Counted from the first letter of the stretch, positions 26,131-35,000 are shown. The stretch: 35,096 nt of DNA from Sutterella seckii (GCF_009183815.1 NZ_WEHX01000016.1:1-35096), one strand, 5' to 3'. Numbers and translations: made by a program. Notes: generated by a model from the sequence alone, not told the origin.

Positions 26131-26841
26131 ATGGATATCAACGACATTCTCGAGAAGCTGTCGCTGTCGCTGCCGCATGACTTCACGCGCAGAGGCTTCC
26201 TCAAGGCGGCATCGGCCGCCGCAACAGTCGCCCTCATGGCCGAAGCCAAGGCGAAGCCCGGCGTGCGCCCGTACGTCATTCTTGAGACCGCCAAGGGCCT
26301 CATCATTGCCGACCCGAACCTTTGCGTGGCCTGCCACCGCTGCGAACTTGCCTGCACGGAATTCAACGACGGCAAGGCGGATCCGCTGCTCGCGCGCATC
26401 AAGATGACGCGCAACGTCATGTTCGGGCCCGCGGGCACCAATCATCTCCCGTCGCCCTTCGGCGTCTGGGGCAACGGCCTTGTCGTGCAGGATACCTGCC
26501 GCCAGTGTCCGCATCCGGTGCCCTGCGCCAATGCGTGCCCGCAGGGCGCCATCCGCGTGGACGAAAAGACGGGCGCCCGCGTCGTCGTGAAGGAGCTCTG
26601 CATCGGCTGTCACCTCTGCGAAAAGGCCTGCCCGTGGGACATGATGAGCTTCGACGTCGAGGAAAACAAAGCGTCGAAATGCTTCCTCTGCCACGGCGAC
26701 CCGAAGTGCGTCAAGGCCTGCCCGGCGCTCGCCATCCGCTACATCCCCTGGATGGACCGCTCGCACGAGGAATCGCGCCGCGCGCCGCACGGCTACCTCC
26801 CGGCGGAGAACTCCGCCGAATGCAGCATCTGCCACCGCTAA
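26131..26841 (+). CDS. Tat-exported four-cluster ferredoxin, YdhY type
   Basis: Electron-transfer subunit predicted to carry four [4Fe-4S] clusters. From ATG 26131 (AGGAG seven bases before it) the product is 236 aa. Residues 19-25 are TRRGFLK, a full twin-arginine motif, followed by a hydrophobic Ala-rich segment ending AEAKA; export through Tat is therefore expected. Cys motifs: 65/68/71/75 (CVACHRCELAC), 123/126/132/136, 157/160/163/167 (CIGCHLCEKAC) and 184/187/193/197. A further CSICH lies at the C-terminus (231/234). The CHRCELACTEFND segment closely resembles the E. coli YdhY sequence as I recall it. It is first in the operon and 21 bases before the AOR gene, its likely partner. A longer frame back to 25972 lies in the leader and was rejected. 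Confidence 0.9.
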   Translation: MDINDILEKLSLSLPHDFTRRGFLKAASAAATVALMAEAKAKPGVRPYVILETAKGLIIADPNLCVACHRCELACTEFNDGKADPLLARIKMTRNVMFGPAGTNHLPSPFGVWGNGLVVQDTCRQCPHPVPCANACPQGAIRVDEKTGARVVVKELCIGCHLCEKACPWDMMSFDVEENKASKCFLCHGDPKCVKACPALAIRYIPWMDRSHEESRRAPHGYLPAENSAECSICHR

Positions 26842-26862
26842 TCTGAAAGAAGCATTTCGAAA

Positions 26863-28974
26863 ATGACTGATACGAAAAAGAGATACGGCTACACCGGACA
26901 GGGCCTGCGCATCAACCTCACGACGGGAAAAGTCTCGGTTGAACCCACCTTCCCGCGCTTTGACGGACTCATCGGCGGCACGGCCTTCGGCTACAAGGTA
27001 ATGTGGGACGAGGTTCCGCCTGAAACAAACTGCTACGACCCGGCCAACAAGCTCGTCATCGCCCCGGGCCCGCTCTCGGGCACGGGCGCCATCTGCTCGG
27101 GCCGCACCGCCATCACGACGCTCTGGCCCACCTCGTGGCCGCAATCGCTCATCGCCTCCGCGCACGTCGGCGGCGAACTCGCGCACAAGCTCAAGTACGC
27201 CGGCTGGGACTTCGTGATCATCGAAGGCGAATCTTCGAAGCCCATCTACATCTACATTGAGAACGACAAGGTTGAGCTTCGCGACGCTTCGAAAATCTGG
27301 GGCCAGGGCACCTTCCGCTCCTACGCGATGCTCGCTCAGGAAACGAGCTGCGATGCGAGCATCGGCACGATCGGGCCGGCCGGCGAAAACGGCGTTCCGA
27401 TGTCGAACCTCATGGTCGACCGCAGCCACTCCGCGGGCTCGATCGGCAGCGTCCTCGGCAGGAAGAAGGTGAAGGCGATCGTCGTTCGCGGCAATCAGGC
27501 GATTCACATCCACGCGAAGCCCGACGAATGGGAGGCGCTCATCGACAGCCATCGCGCCATTCTGGGCGCCCACACGCAGACCGTCGTCTCGCGCGTTCCG
27601 TCGCCTCTCTTCGAGTATTCGAGCCCGTCCTCGCGCTGGTCGGGCCTTCCGGGCCGCGTCTGGGGCGCCGCCAACCCGCCCGTCACGATTTCGGGCGACA
27701 TCCGCGACGTGAACCACATCGCCTACCGCACCTGCTCGGCCGAGTTCTACCTCGGGCCCTCGCTCTGGAACTATCACGTGCGCACGACGGGCTGCTACGC
27801 CTGCCCGATCCGCTGCTATTCGATCATCCGCGACGAAGGCACGGCCGCCAAGTACCGCATCAACGCCATCACGGAACAGACCTGCATGGCGCTCTACGGC
27901 CGCTGGTTCTTCCCGAGCCTCATCAGCGACCTCGACAAGCCCGTTTCCCGCGAGGCCTGCCTCGTCGGTTCGCAGACAATGGACGACCTCGGCCTCTGGT
28001 GCAACTACGGCCAGCTTCACCGCGACTTCGTGCACTTTCTCAAGATGGGCTACTGGAAGAAGGTTCTTCCGCCCGATGAATACAAAACCATCGCCTGGGA
28101 GAAGTTCGAAAATCCCGATCCCTCGGTGCTCCAGGACATTCTTCCGCGCATTGCCTACCGCAGGGGCGAATTCGGCCGCTGGCTCGGCGAAACGACGCCG
28201 AAGCTTCTCGAACACTTCGGCTTCACGGAAGCCGAATGGCAGAAGGGCCAGCCCGACGTGACGCTTTACTGGGCGCACGGCCATCCGAAGCATCACTCGA
28301 ACGAGGACGACGGCCAGATCGGCTGCGTTCTCAATTCCCTCTACAACCGCGATCCGATGAGCCACGGCCACATCAACTTCACGCGCTGCGGCCTGCCGAT
28401 TGAGGTGCAGAAGAGAATCGGCGAGAAGTTCTGGGGAAGCCCCGACTGCGTCGACGCGATCGGCGACTACAAGCCCACGAACATCTGGAAGATGAAGCGC
28501 CTCCAGTGGGTCGTGGCGAGAAAGGAGCTCCACGACATGCTCGGCATCTGCTCCTGGACGGCGCCCTGGGAAGTCTCGCCCTTGCGCGAAAAGGGCTACA
28601 TCGGCGACATCGAAATGGAAAGCAAGGTCTTCCGCGCCGTCACGGGCATCAGCATGACCCAGGACGAGCTCGACCATGCGGGCCTGCGCGCCTTCATCCT
28701 GCAGCGCGCCTACACGATGCTGCAGATGAAGACGAAAACGCCGAGAAAGGATCACGATCAGTATCCCGACTGGATCTTCTACGACAAGAAGGGCAAAGCC
28801 CCCTTCACGAAGGGCACGATCCGGATGGAGAAGGCCGATATTGAAAAGAGCTTCGAACTCTTCTACGAACTCATGGAATTCAATGTCGAAACCGGTGCTC
28901 CGACCGAAAAGTGCCTGAAGGACTACCAGCTCGACTACGTCGTCCCGGTCCTCAGGCAGGCGGGCCTCATCTGA
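26863..28974 (+). CDS. Aldehyde:ferredoxin oxidoreductase family enzyme, YdhV type
   Basis: Pterin (Mo or W bis-molybdopterin) oxidoreductase of the AOR family. The 703-aa product has the length of E. coli YdhV (about 700 aa), a family member reported to bind a bis-Mo-MPT cofactor. N-terminal AOR domain: GYTGQGLRINLTTGKV, then LIGGTAFGYKVMWDE and PGPLSGTGAICSGRTAITT. The [4Fe-4S] cluster ligands are likely Cys311, Cys314 and Cys318 (CYACPIRC) with Cys563 (MLGICSW), matching the Cys288/291/295/494 arrangement of P. furiosus AOR. There is no signal peptide. The substrate is unknown and need not be an aldehyde. Since its ferredoxin partner has a Tat signal, the enzyme may be carried to the periplasm as a passenger (inference). 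Confidence 0.92.
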   Translation: MTDTKKRYGYTGQGLRINLTTGKVSVEPTFPRFDGLIGGTAFGYKVMWDEVPPETNCYDPANKLVIAPGPLSGTGAICSGRTAITTLWPTSWPQSLIASAHVGGELAHKLKYAGWDFVIIEGESSKPIYIYIENDKVELRDASKIWGQGTFRSYAMLAQETSCDASIGTIGPAGENGVPMSNLMVDRSHSAGSIGSVLGRKKVKAIVVRGNQAIHIHAKPDEWEALIDSHRAILGAHTQTVVSRVPSPLFEYSSPSSRWSGLPGRVWGAANPPVTISGDIRDVNHIAYRTCSAEFYLGPSLWNYHVRTTGCYACPIRCYSIIRDEGTAAKYRINAITEQTCMALYGRWFFPSLISDLDKPVSREACLVGSQTMDDLGLWCNYGQLHRDFVHFLKMGYWKKVLPPDEYKTIAWEKFENPDPSVLQDILPRIAYRRGEFGRWLGETTPKLLEHFGFTEAEWQKGQPDVTLYWAHGHPKHHSNEDDGQIGCVLNSLYNRDPMSHGHINFTRCGLPIEVQKRIGEKFWGSPDCVDAIGDYKPTNIWKMKRLQWVVARKELHDMLGICSWTAPWEVSPLREKGYIGDIEMESKVFRAVTGISMTQDELDHAGLRAFILQRAYTMLQMKTKTPRKDHDQYPDWIFYDKKGKAPFTKGTIRMEKADIEKSFELFYELMEFNVETGAPTEKCLKDYQLDYVVPVLRQAGLI

Positions 28975-28989
28975 CGTCTGAGGGAAGTG

Positions 28990-29880
28990 ATGCAAATGGA
29001 AGACCAGGAGAAAGTGACGGATCCACGTGCCGAAGCAAAGCGCCTTTCGCGCCTCAAGGCCGACGAGCTCATCCTGATTGATCTCGTGACGGAAAAGAGC
29101 CGCAAGGTGGAGCTCATGCCCCGCGACGAGCTATGCGAAGCCTTTAAGGAAAAGGCGGCGCTCGCCCCTGAACCGGAGGTTGACGAGCTCCTCGCCGATG
29201 CCGAAAAGCAGATGGACCGGACCTACAACCGTGCTCCGGGAACCGTCTCCTTCGTGCCGCCCAAGACGCGCTCGAAGGAAGAGCGCGAGAAGAACCGCGA
29301 GCTCGTACCCACGCTGCGCGACCAGCGCGAGGCTTTCACGCGCCGCGAGCTCCTTCGAAGTCTCATTGCCGGGGACCTTCATCACGCTGAGGCGGTTGCC
29401 GCCGAGGCTGAAAAGGAAGCCGCGCAGCAGGCGCCCGCAGAGCCCCGCGACATCACGGACGAGTATTTCAATGAAGTGCTCTACGCCGTTCTTGCCGATG
29501 ACTGCGGCGTCGCGAAGCTCATCGCCTGGGACGAGAAGGAGTACTACCACTATCGTCCGCTTCTCTCCGCTTCCTACGCCCGCATCCTTTCGGCCAAGAA
29601 CAACCCCGTCGAACAGCTCTGCGACCGGGTGCGCGAATGCTCGCGCATCTATCCGCGCCCGGTTCTTCTCGGAGCTTTTCAGGACGAGCCCTTCAACTTC
29701 ACGCCTGAAGCGCTCCAGGAAATCCTCCAGAAGCTCCCCGAAGATCCGAAGACTAACGACATCAAGTTCACTCAATCCTCGCTCGGGACCGTGTACCTCT
29801 ATTCGAACCGGTACCTCGACGACGATTACGCGGATTTTCTGGTGGAACACATCGACGTCGACCTCGTGATGAGTCCCTGA
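28990..29880 (+). CDS. YdhW-position protein of unknown function
   Basis: A 296-aa protein (from ATG 28990) that I cannot assign to a characterised domain. It stands where ydhW stands in the E. coli ydhYVWXUT cluster. No signal peptide, membrane segment or CxxC-type metal motif is seen, so it should be cytoplasmic. Residues 1-150 are highly charged and probably helical, with an Ala/Glu-rich stretch near residues 130-150. The second half looks globular (YFNEVLYAVLADDCGVAKLI, then YYHYRPLLSASYARILSA), and the end is acidic. A dedicated chaperone or cofactor-insertion factor for the AOR subunit would fit a soluble, metal-free protein in this position (inference). GAGGGA precedes three possible starts: GTG 28987, ATG 28990 and ATG 28996. 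Confidence 0.75.
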   Translation: MQMEDQEKVTDPRAEAKRLSRLKADELILIDLVTEKSRKVELMPRDELCEAFKEKAALAPEPEVDELLADAEKQMDRTYNRAPGTVSFVPPKTRSKEEREKNRELVPTLRDQREAFTRRELLRSLIAGDLHHAEAVAAEAEKEAAQQAPAEPRDITDEYFNEVLYAVLADDCGVAKLIAWDEKEYYHYRPLLSASYARILSAKNNPVEQLCDRVRECSRIYPRPVLLGAFQDEPFNFTPEALQEILQKLPEDPKTNDIKFTQSSLGTVYLYSNRYLDDDYADFLVEHIDVDLVMSP

Positions 29881-29933
29881 GGGGACTCCGGGCCTGTCCG
29901 AAAGAAGTTCCGAATACGCAAAGGATTTTGAAA

Positions 29934-31013
29934 ATGACCAAGAACTCAAATCACCTCGCCGCGGGAAGAGGCTTCATGCTGATGCTCCTCGCCGGCGCCG
30001 TCGGCTCGGCCCTTGCAGCCGAAGCCCCGGCGGACCCCTACCCGCCCGTCAAGTTCGACCTTCCCGCTCACGAAGCGTTCGTGAAGGACCTCAACCTCGA
30101 TCCCGCCCGTCATCAGGGCCCGCAGACTGTTGAGGAGCAGAAGAAGGCGCTCACGCAAATCTTCAACGAAAAGACCGAGCAGAATTCGCTCTCGAAGCAC
30201 TACGAAAAGGGCCACACCTGCACTACCTGCCATGATCAGCAGAGAATCGGCCGCCCCGACTGGATGACTTCCGTCACTGCACCCGAGATGAAGCAGAAGT
30301 GCGGCGACTGCCACGACGTGCAGAAGAAGGTCTTCTCGAAGACCGACACGCATAAGAAGATTGACTGCGTCGCCTGCCACATGCCCAACATGCCGAGCCC
30401 GGAGGAATTCCAGGGTCCTGACGGCGTGAAGGAGTTCTACAACGCCGTGCGCCGCTCGCACCTCTACAAGATCAATGTCGATCCGAGCGCTCAGACCTAC
30501 GTGAGAAATCTCGACGCGAAGGAAGGCGAACGCCTCTGGACCTATGCGCTCGACAAAAAGGGACATGCGTATGTCGACATCGTCTGGTCCTGCGGCCGCG
30601 CAACGCCGGGCGACTACACGCTCTCGGGCGACGCTCAGGGGTGCCACAGCCCTGCGACGAGCACGCTTGACGAGGGACTGCGCTATGCCGACCAGTCGGC
30701 GATCTATGCGGAAATCCTCAAGTGGCAGACCCCTGTCAAGGAAGGATTCGAAAAGATCGGCGCAGGGCTCGAGCGCTTGAAGCAGCTCCTTGAAGTGACG
30801 GCTCTGAAGCCTGCCGACCAGACCGAAGTCCGCCTCATGCTCGACAAGGCCGAGGAAATCTACGACCAGGTGAAGGAAGACGGCTCCTGGGGCGCGCATG
30901 CGCCGCGCTACCTGAAGGACCGCGTCCTCACTGGCGTGGGCTACATCGAAAAGGCTCAGGCCATCATCGACAAGGGTGGCTACCAGTCCGCCTCTGAGAA
31001 GAAGAACCGCTGA
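29934..31013 (+). CDS. Periplasmic multihaem cytochrome c with three CXXCH and one CX16CH motif
   Basis: Electron carrier of 359 aa with a Sec signal peptide (GFMLMLLAGAVGSALA, cleaved before AEAPADP). Canonical haem motifs are CTTCH (96-100), CGDCH (123-127) and CVACH (145-149). A fourth, Cys220 with Cys237-His238 separated by 16 residues, resembles the CX15CH motif known from the MccA sulfite reductase, which needs a dedicated haem lyase. The C-terminal helical part (SWGAHAPRYLKDRVLTGVGY) recalls the end of NrfA-type cytochromes. AAGGA at 29921-29925 is placed for ATG 29934, which was chosen over an upstream TTG. It probably connects the AOR module to other periplasmic carriers or to the membrane subunit. 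This gene is not in the E. coli ydh cluster. Confidence 0.88.
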   Translation: MTKNSNHLAAGRGFMLMLLAGAVGSALAAEAPADPYPPVKFDLPAHEAFVKDLNLDPARHQGPQTVEEQKKALTQIFNEKTEQNSLSKHYEKGHTCTTCHDQQRIGRPDWMTSVTAPEMKQKCGDCHDVQKKVFSKTDTHKKIDCVACHMPNMPSPEEFQGPDGVKEFYNAVRRSHLYKINVDPSAQTYVRNLDAKEGERLWTYALDKKGHAYVDIVWSCGRATPGDYTLSGDAQGCHSPATSTLDEGLRYADQSAIYAEILKWQTPVKEGFEKIGAGLERLKQLLEVTALKPADQTEVRLMLDKAEEIYDQVKEDGSWGAHAPRYLKDRVLTGVGYIEKAQAIIDKGGYQSASEKKNR

Positions 31014-31054
31014 TACCTTCGGCGCCTCTCTCGACCCTGAAACCCCAAAACTCT

Positions 31055-31126
31055 CTGATCCGCTCCTGCGCTTCCCCGGACCGATTTCCCTATTAGGAAT
31101 CGGCTGGAGAGCGCGGTACGGATCAG
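31055..31126 (+). promoter_or_regulatory. Nested stem-loop between cytochrome and second ferredoxin genes
   Basis: CTGATCCG (31055-31062) pairs with CGGATCAG (31119-31126). Inside it GCGC (31068-31071) pairs with GCGC (31111-31114), and CCGAT plus TCC (from 31081) pairs with GGA plus ATCGG (to 31103). The structure ends just before the AGGAGA ribosome-binding site of the next gene. It has no T-tract, so processing, mRNA stability or translational control is likelier than termination. Confidence 0.5.
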
Positions 31127-31140
31127 CAGGAGAAAAAGCT

Positions 31141-31800
<660 letters not shown>

Positions 31801-31802
31801 CC

Positions 31803-32780
31803 ATGGACGGCGTACTTGATTTTTCAATCGGCCTCACGGAAGGCGTTGCCTGGCCCTGGCCGATTGCGGTCTACCTTTTCCTTGCCGGCATCTCGGGCGG
31901 CGCTCTCGGCGTCATTCTTTCGATGACGAAGCTGCGGGGAACCTCGCGCGAGGATTCGCCGCTGCTCAAGTCGGCGGCGCTCATCGCTCTCACGACGATT
32001 CTCCTCGGCATGGTCTGCCTCGTCCTCGACCTCACCAACCCGCTCTTCTTCTGGAGAATTCTCGTCTTCTACAACCCGACCTCCGTGATGAGCGTGGGCG
32101 TGATGATGCTCCTCTGCTACATCCCGCTCACGGCGGTGCTCACCGTCATCGTCCTCAGGAAGGAATTCAATCTGGTGCTCAGCTTCCTCCATATGCCGAA
32201 GCTCGGCGCCTTTGTTGAAAAGCTCGGCGAAATTTTCAACCGTGCAAGAACACCGATCACCTGGATCGTGCTCTGTCTTGCCTTCGGCATCTGCGCCTAT
32301 ACCGGGTTCCTGATTTCGGCGCTCATCCGCTATCCCCTCATCAACACGGCCGTCCTCCCGGCGCTCTTCGTCGCCTCAGGAGTTTCCGCGGGCACTGCTG
32401 CCGCCAAGCTCGTTGCCGTTGCCTTCTTCGGCGAAAAGATGAGTTCGGAAAACGTGCACCTTCTGCACAAGGCTGAGTATCCAATGATGGCGATTGAAGC
32501 GAGCTGCATCTTCATGATCGGCATGGCGATGATTTTTGGCTTTGCGGGCGCTCAGGCCGCTACCGCAGCGTTCATCTCGGGCGTCTGGGCGGTTGTCTTC
32601 TGGGCGGGCGCCGTCGGCGTCGGCTTCGGAATTCCGCTCGTTCTCGGAATCGCCGTGAAGGGACACTCCCCGGCCGTCTTCTGGACTACGGGCTTCTGCG
32701 CCGTGGCCGGCATGATGTGCCTGCGCCTCTTCATCCTTTACGCCGGGCAGTTGAATTCCCTCATGCTCACAACAATCTAA
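31803..32780 (+). CDS. NrfD/PsrC-type quinone-interacting membrane subunit
   Basis: Integral membrane protein of 325 aa, without haem ligands, that exchanges electrons with (mena)quinol and anchors the ferredoxin subunit. About eight or nine hydrophobic segments are visible, starting with WPWPIAVYLFLAGISGGALG, the conserved first-helix pattern of NrfD/PsrC/TtrC proteins, then LGMVCLVLDLTNPLFFWRIL with its quinone-site Asp/Arg elements. It is the last gene of the operon, 2 bases after its ferredoxin partner, and is followed by a strong terminator. In E. coli the corresponding cluster uses the cytochrome b YdhU, so the membrane module is of a different type here. Confidence 0.92.
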   Translation: MDGVLDFSIGLTEGVAWPWPIAVYLFLAGISGGALGVILSMTKLRGTSREDSPLLKSAALIALTTILLGMVCLVLDLTNPLFFWRILVFYNPTSVMSVGVMMLLCYIPLTAVLTVIVLRKEFNLVLSFLHMPKLGAFVEKLGEIFNRARTPITWIVLCLAFGICAYTGFLISALIRYPLINTAVLPALFVASGVSAGTAAAKLVAVAFFGEKMSSENVHLLHKAEYPMMAIEASCIFMIGMAMIFGFAGAQAATAAFISGVWAVVFWAGAVGVGFGIPLVLGIAVKGHSPAVFWTTGFCAVAGMMCLRLFILYAGQLNSLMLTTI

Positions 32781-32836
32781 AGGTCTTTTCTCATGTCCGA
32801 AGGCATTCCGACAACCAGGACCGGAATGCGCCTTGA

Positions 32837-32876
32837 AGAGGAACAGGCGCTGAGCAGTACCTGTTCCTCTCTTTTT
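32837..32876. terminator. Bidirectional terminator between the AOR operon and the two-component genes
   Basis: A perfect 11-bp stem, AGAGGAACAGG (32837-32847) with CCTGTTCCTCT (32860-32870), has a 12-base loop followed by CTTTTT on the plus strand. It stands between two convergent transcription units, 57 bases after the NrfD-type stop and just before the response-regulator stop. Confidence 0.88.
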
Positions 32877-32882
32877 ATGTCT

Positions 32883-33497
32883 TCAGCTCCCGAGCGCGCC
32901 GGCAGCAATGAGTTTTTCCGTCAATTCCTTAGCGCTGTGGGTGCCGAGCTTGCGCATTGCGCCGGCGCGATGAAATTCCACCGTCCGGACGGCGAGCTCC
33001 AGGCGTTCTGCAATCTGTCGGTTGGTGAGCTTCTGCCCGGCGAGAAGCGCAACCTCGCGCTCGCGATCGGAGAGTGCCGCGAAGGCTTTCCGCACCTCCC
33101 GGGCATCCGTCGTTTGAACCTCTGCAGAGCCTTTCCGGGAAAGGGCCTTGTCGACCGCCGTGAGAAGCTTCTCGGCCCGAACGGGCTTGGTGAGAAAGGT
33201 AACGGCGCCGCTGTCGATTGCATCCACCGCCATTCCGATGTCGCCGTGAGCGGAAAGAAAAATGACGGGAAGATCAACCTCGCGCTCCTTCAGAACACGC
33301 TGCAGCACGAGGCCGCTCATCTTTCCCATCCGTACGTCGAGAACGGCGCAGCCGGGATCGCTCAGAAAATCTCCTGCGAGGAAATCCTCAGCACTAAAGA
33401 AATGCCTCACGCTGTAACCCTCACTTTCAAGAATAAACTGCAGCGCGTCGTGCATGCGGGGGTCGTCGTCCACGATTCTGATAACGGGGTCGGTCAC
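32883..33497 (-). CDS. Response regulator, FixJ/TtrR type
   Basis: Two-component response regulator of 204 aa. The receiver domain has the acidic pair DDD near residue 10, the phosphoacceptor Asp54 (AVLDVRMGKMSG), the Ser of FLSAHGD and Lys104 (FLTKPV). The output domain is a LuxR-type helix-turn-helix at about residues 138-195 (LSDREREVALLAGQKLTNRQ, then ERLELAVRTVEFHRAGAMRK). This is the FixJ/TtrR arrangement. It starts at GTG 33497 with AGGAGGAG just upstream and lies 18 bases after the sensor kinase gene. It is convergent with the AOR operon, whose expression it may control (inference). Confidence 0.92.
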   Translation of the reverse strand: MTDPVIRIVDDDPRMHDALQFILESEGYSVRHFFSAEDFLAGDFLSDPGCAVLDVRMGKMSGLVLQRVLKEREVDLPVIFLSAHGDIGMAVDAIDSGAVTFLTKPVRAEKLLTAVDKALSRKGSAEVQTTDAREVRKAFAALSDREREVALLAGQKLTNRQIAERLELAVRTVEFHRAGAMRKLGTHSAKELTEKLIAAGALGS

Positions 33498-33515
33498 GCT
33501 TCTCCTCCTTTCTTA

Positions 33516-35000
33516 CTACTTCTCGACGCTTTCCCCGGGAAGGAGAGGAAACGTTACGGTTACTGCCAGACCGGTAAATATGCCGCCCGGTCCGCGGCTG
33601 AAGGCAATGCTGCCTCCATGGTTTTCTATGAGTCCCGAGGCAATCGAGAGCCCGAGACCAAGGCCGTGGGCCTTTTCGCTCGAAGCCGGGATGCCGAGGC
33701 GGGAAAGTTCTTCGTCTGTCGGAGGAGTGCCGCTGTCCATCACGCGAATCACCACGCGATCATTCTCGACTGCGCCTGTAAAGGACACGGCGGGCGCCTT
33801 CGCCCCCTGAACGGCCTCTCGGGCATTCTTCAGAAGATTGACGAGCGCAACCTCAAGCTCGAATTCGTTCCCTTCCAGAGCGGCGTCCGGATCCGGCGCG
33901 GAGAAGACCAGCGGAATGTCAAGCGCGGAATAGGTGCGCCAGAGATGCACGCAGTGCTGCATCAGCTTCTCAACGCTCAGGTGCTTTCTTTCTTCGCCGC
34001 GCCCCTTTGCATAGGCGCGCACCCGTTCAACGATTTCGCTCGCCCGGTGCGTTTCATCGGACACCTTGTCGCAGATGCCGGCCATTTTCTCCGGATCGAA
34101 CTTCCCGCGGCGGAACTGCCGAGCGAGGCCTTCGGCATAGAGCGAAGCGCAGGCGAGGGGCTGGCGCAGCTCATGCGCGAAAAGATTGGCGAGCTGCACC
34201 ATCGTCGATTCGTAATGCATGGTCTGAAGCGCCTCGGCCTGCTTCATCTCCTTTTCCATGAGCTCGCGCACTTTTTCTCTGCGGCGCCTCGCGACAACCT
34301 CGGAGCGCCAGCTGTGGAAAATAAGGCCGAGAATCAGCGCGAGCGTAAGGAGCACCCAAGGGAGATTGCGCTCAACGAGCTTCATGATGGAGCCTTGACC
34401 GAGTCCTTCCCAGGGTCCGACCTCAAGCGTCTGCAAGAGCCTGTCGACCGTGAGAAAGTTGGCGGGAACAGCCCATTTAGGGCCGCCCTCATCGGGCTCC
34501 ATGGAAAAGAGCGCGAGCGCGAGGCGCCGGGCCAGTTCGGGCGCAATGTGCTCCGTCACGGCGAGCGTGAAGCCCGGAAAGAGGTCCGTCGAATGCGCGC
34601 AGGCAAGACTGCTTTCGCGCCGGTCAAGGACCCTGAGAAGGCCGATCTTTTCCGGGTGGCGTTTGAGGAAGGCTTCATAGGCACAGAGCCTCAGAAAGCC
34701 TGCATCGGCCTCCCCGTCGATTACAAGTTCCGCAATCCGGTCGGTCGACCGGGAGTCGCCCGTGAAGATCACTTTTCCGAAAAAGGAACGGGGCTCCTCG
34801 ACGCCGAATTTGGCGATCTCGCCGAGAACAATCTGCCAGCCCGTGAATCCGAGCGGATTATTGGCAGCGACGATTCGCGTCCGCAGGTCTCCGAGCGTCT
34901 GGAGCTCAAAGCGGTCCGAACGAACCACGACCGCAGTGCCTTCGGCGCGGTTTGGATCCGCCCCCGGATGCGCCACGATGGTGACAATTGGCTGAATCAT
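33516..35000 (-). CDS. TtrS-like sensor histidine kinase, N-terminally truncated
   Basis: Membrane sensor kinase with a periplasmic PhnD-like (phosphonate-binding) sensor, the plan of TtrS. As read it has 494 aa. Residues 1-200 are only the later part of the PhnD-like domain (GTAVVVRSDRFELQTLGDLR, then GFTGWQIVLGEIAKFG). A membrane segment lies at 213-230, the H-box at His276 (NLFAHELRQPLACASLYAEG), the N-box at Asn392 (LLKNAREAV), and the G-boxes at 422-424 and 446-452 (GLGLGLS). The signal peptide, the first membrane segment and roughly the first hundred residues of the sensor are missing. The frame is closed by a TGA at 35007-35009 inside what looks like an insertion element, so the gene is probably disrupted. 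Confidence 0.85.
   Translation of the reverse strand: MIQPIVTIVAHPGADPNRAEGTAVVVRSDRFELQTLGDLRTRIVAANNPLGFTGWQIVLGEIAKFGVEEPRSFFGKVIFTGDSRSTDRIAELVIDGEADAGFLRLCAYEAFLKRHPEKIGLLRVLDRRESSLACAHSTDLFPGFTLAVTEHIAPELARRLALALFSMEPDEGGPKWAVPANFLTVDRLLQTLEVGPWEGLGQGSIMKLVERNLPWVLLTLALILGLIFHSWRSEVVARRRREKVRELMEKEMKQAEALQTMHYESTMVQLANLFAHELRQPLACASLYAEGLARQFRRGKFDPEKMAGICDKVSDETHRASEIVERVRAYAKGRGEERKHLSVEKLMQHCVHLWRTYSALDIPLVFSAPDPDAALEGNEFELEVALVNLLKNAREAVQGAKAPAVSFTGAVENDRVVIRVMDSGTPPTDEELSRLGIPASSEKAHGLGLGLSIASGLIENHGGSIAFSRGPGGIFTGLAVTVTFPLLPGESVEK

Noticed and set aside
26863-28974. Calling the enzyme a tungsten aldehyde oxidoreductase outright
   Set aside because: Family membership is clear, but YdhV-type members can use Mo and their substrate is unknown; metal and substrate cannot be read from the sequence.
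26113-28995. A 960-codon open frame on the minus strand
   Set aside because: It is antisense to the ferredoxin and AOR genes, which carry exact cluster motifs. The product is low in complexity and Arg/Ala/Val-rich, as an antisense frame would be.
29934-31013. Identification of the cytochrome as NrfA nitrite reductase
   Set aside because: NrfA has five haems, including a CXXCK active site, and is longer. Here there are three CXXCH and one CX16CH, so only a general resemblance of the C-terminal helices remains.
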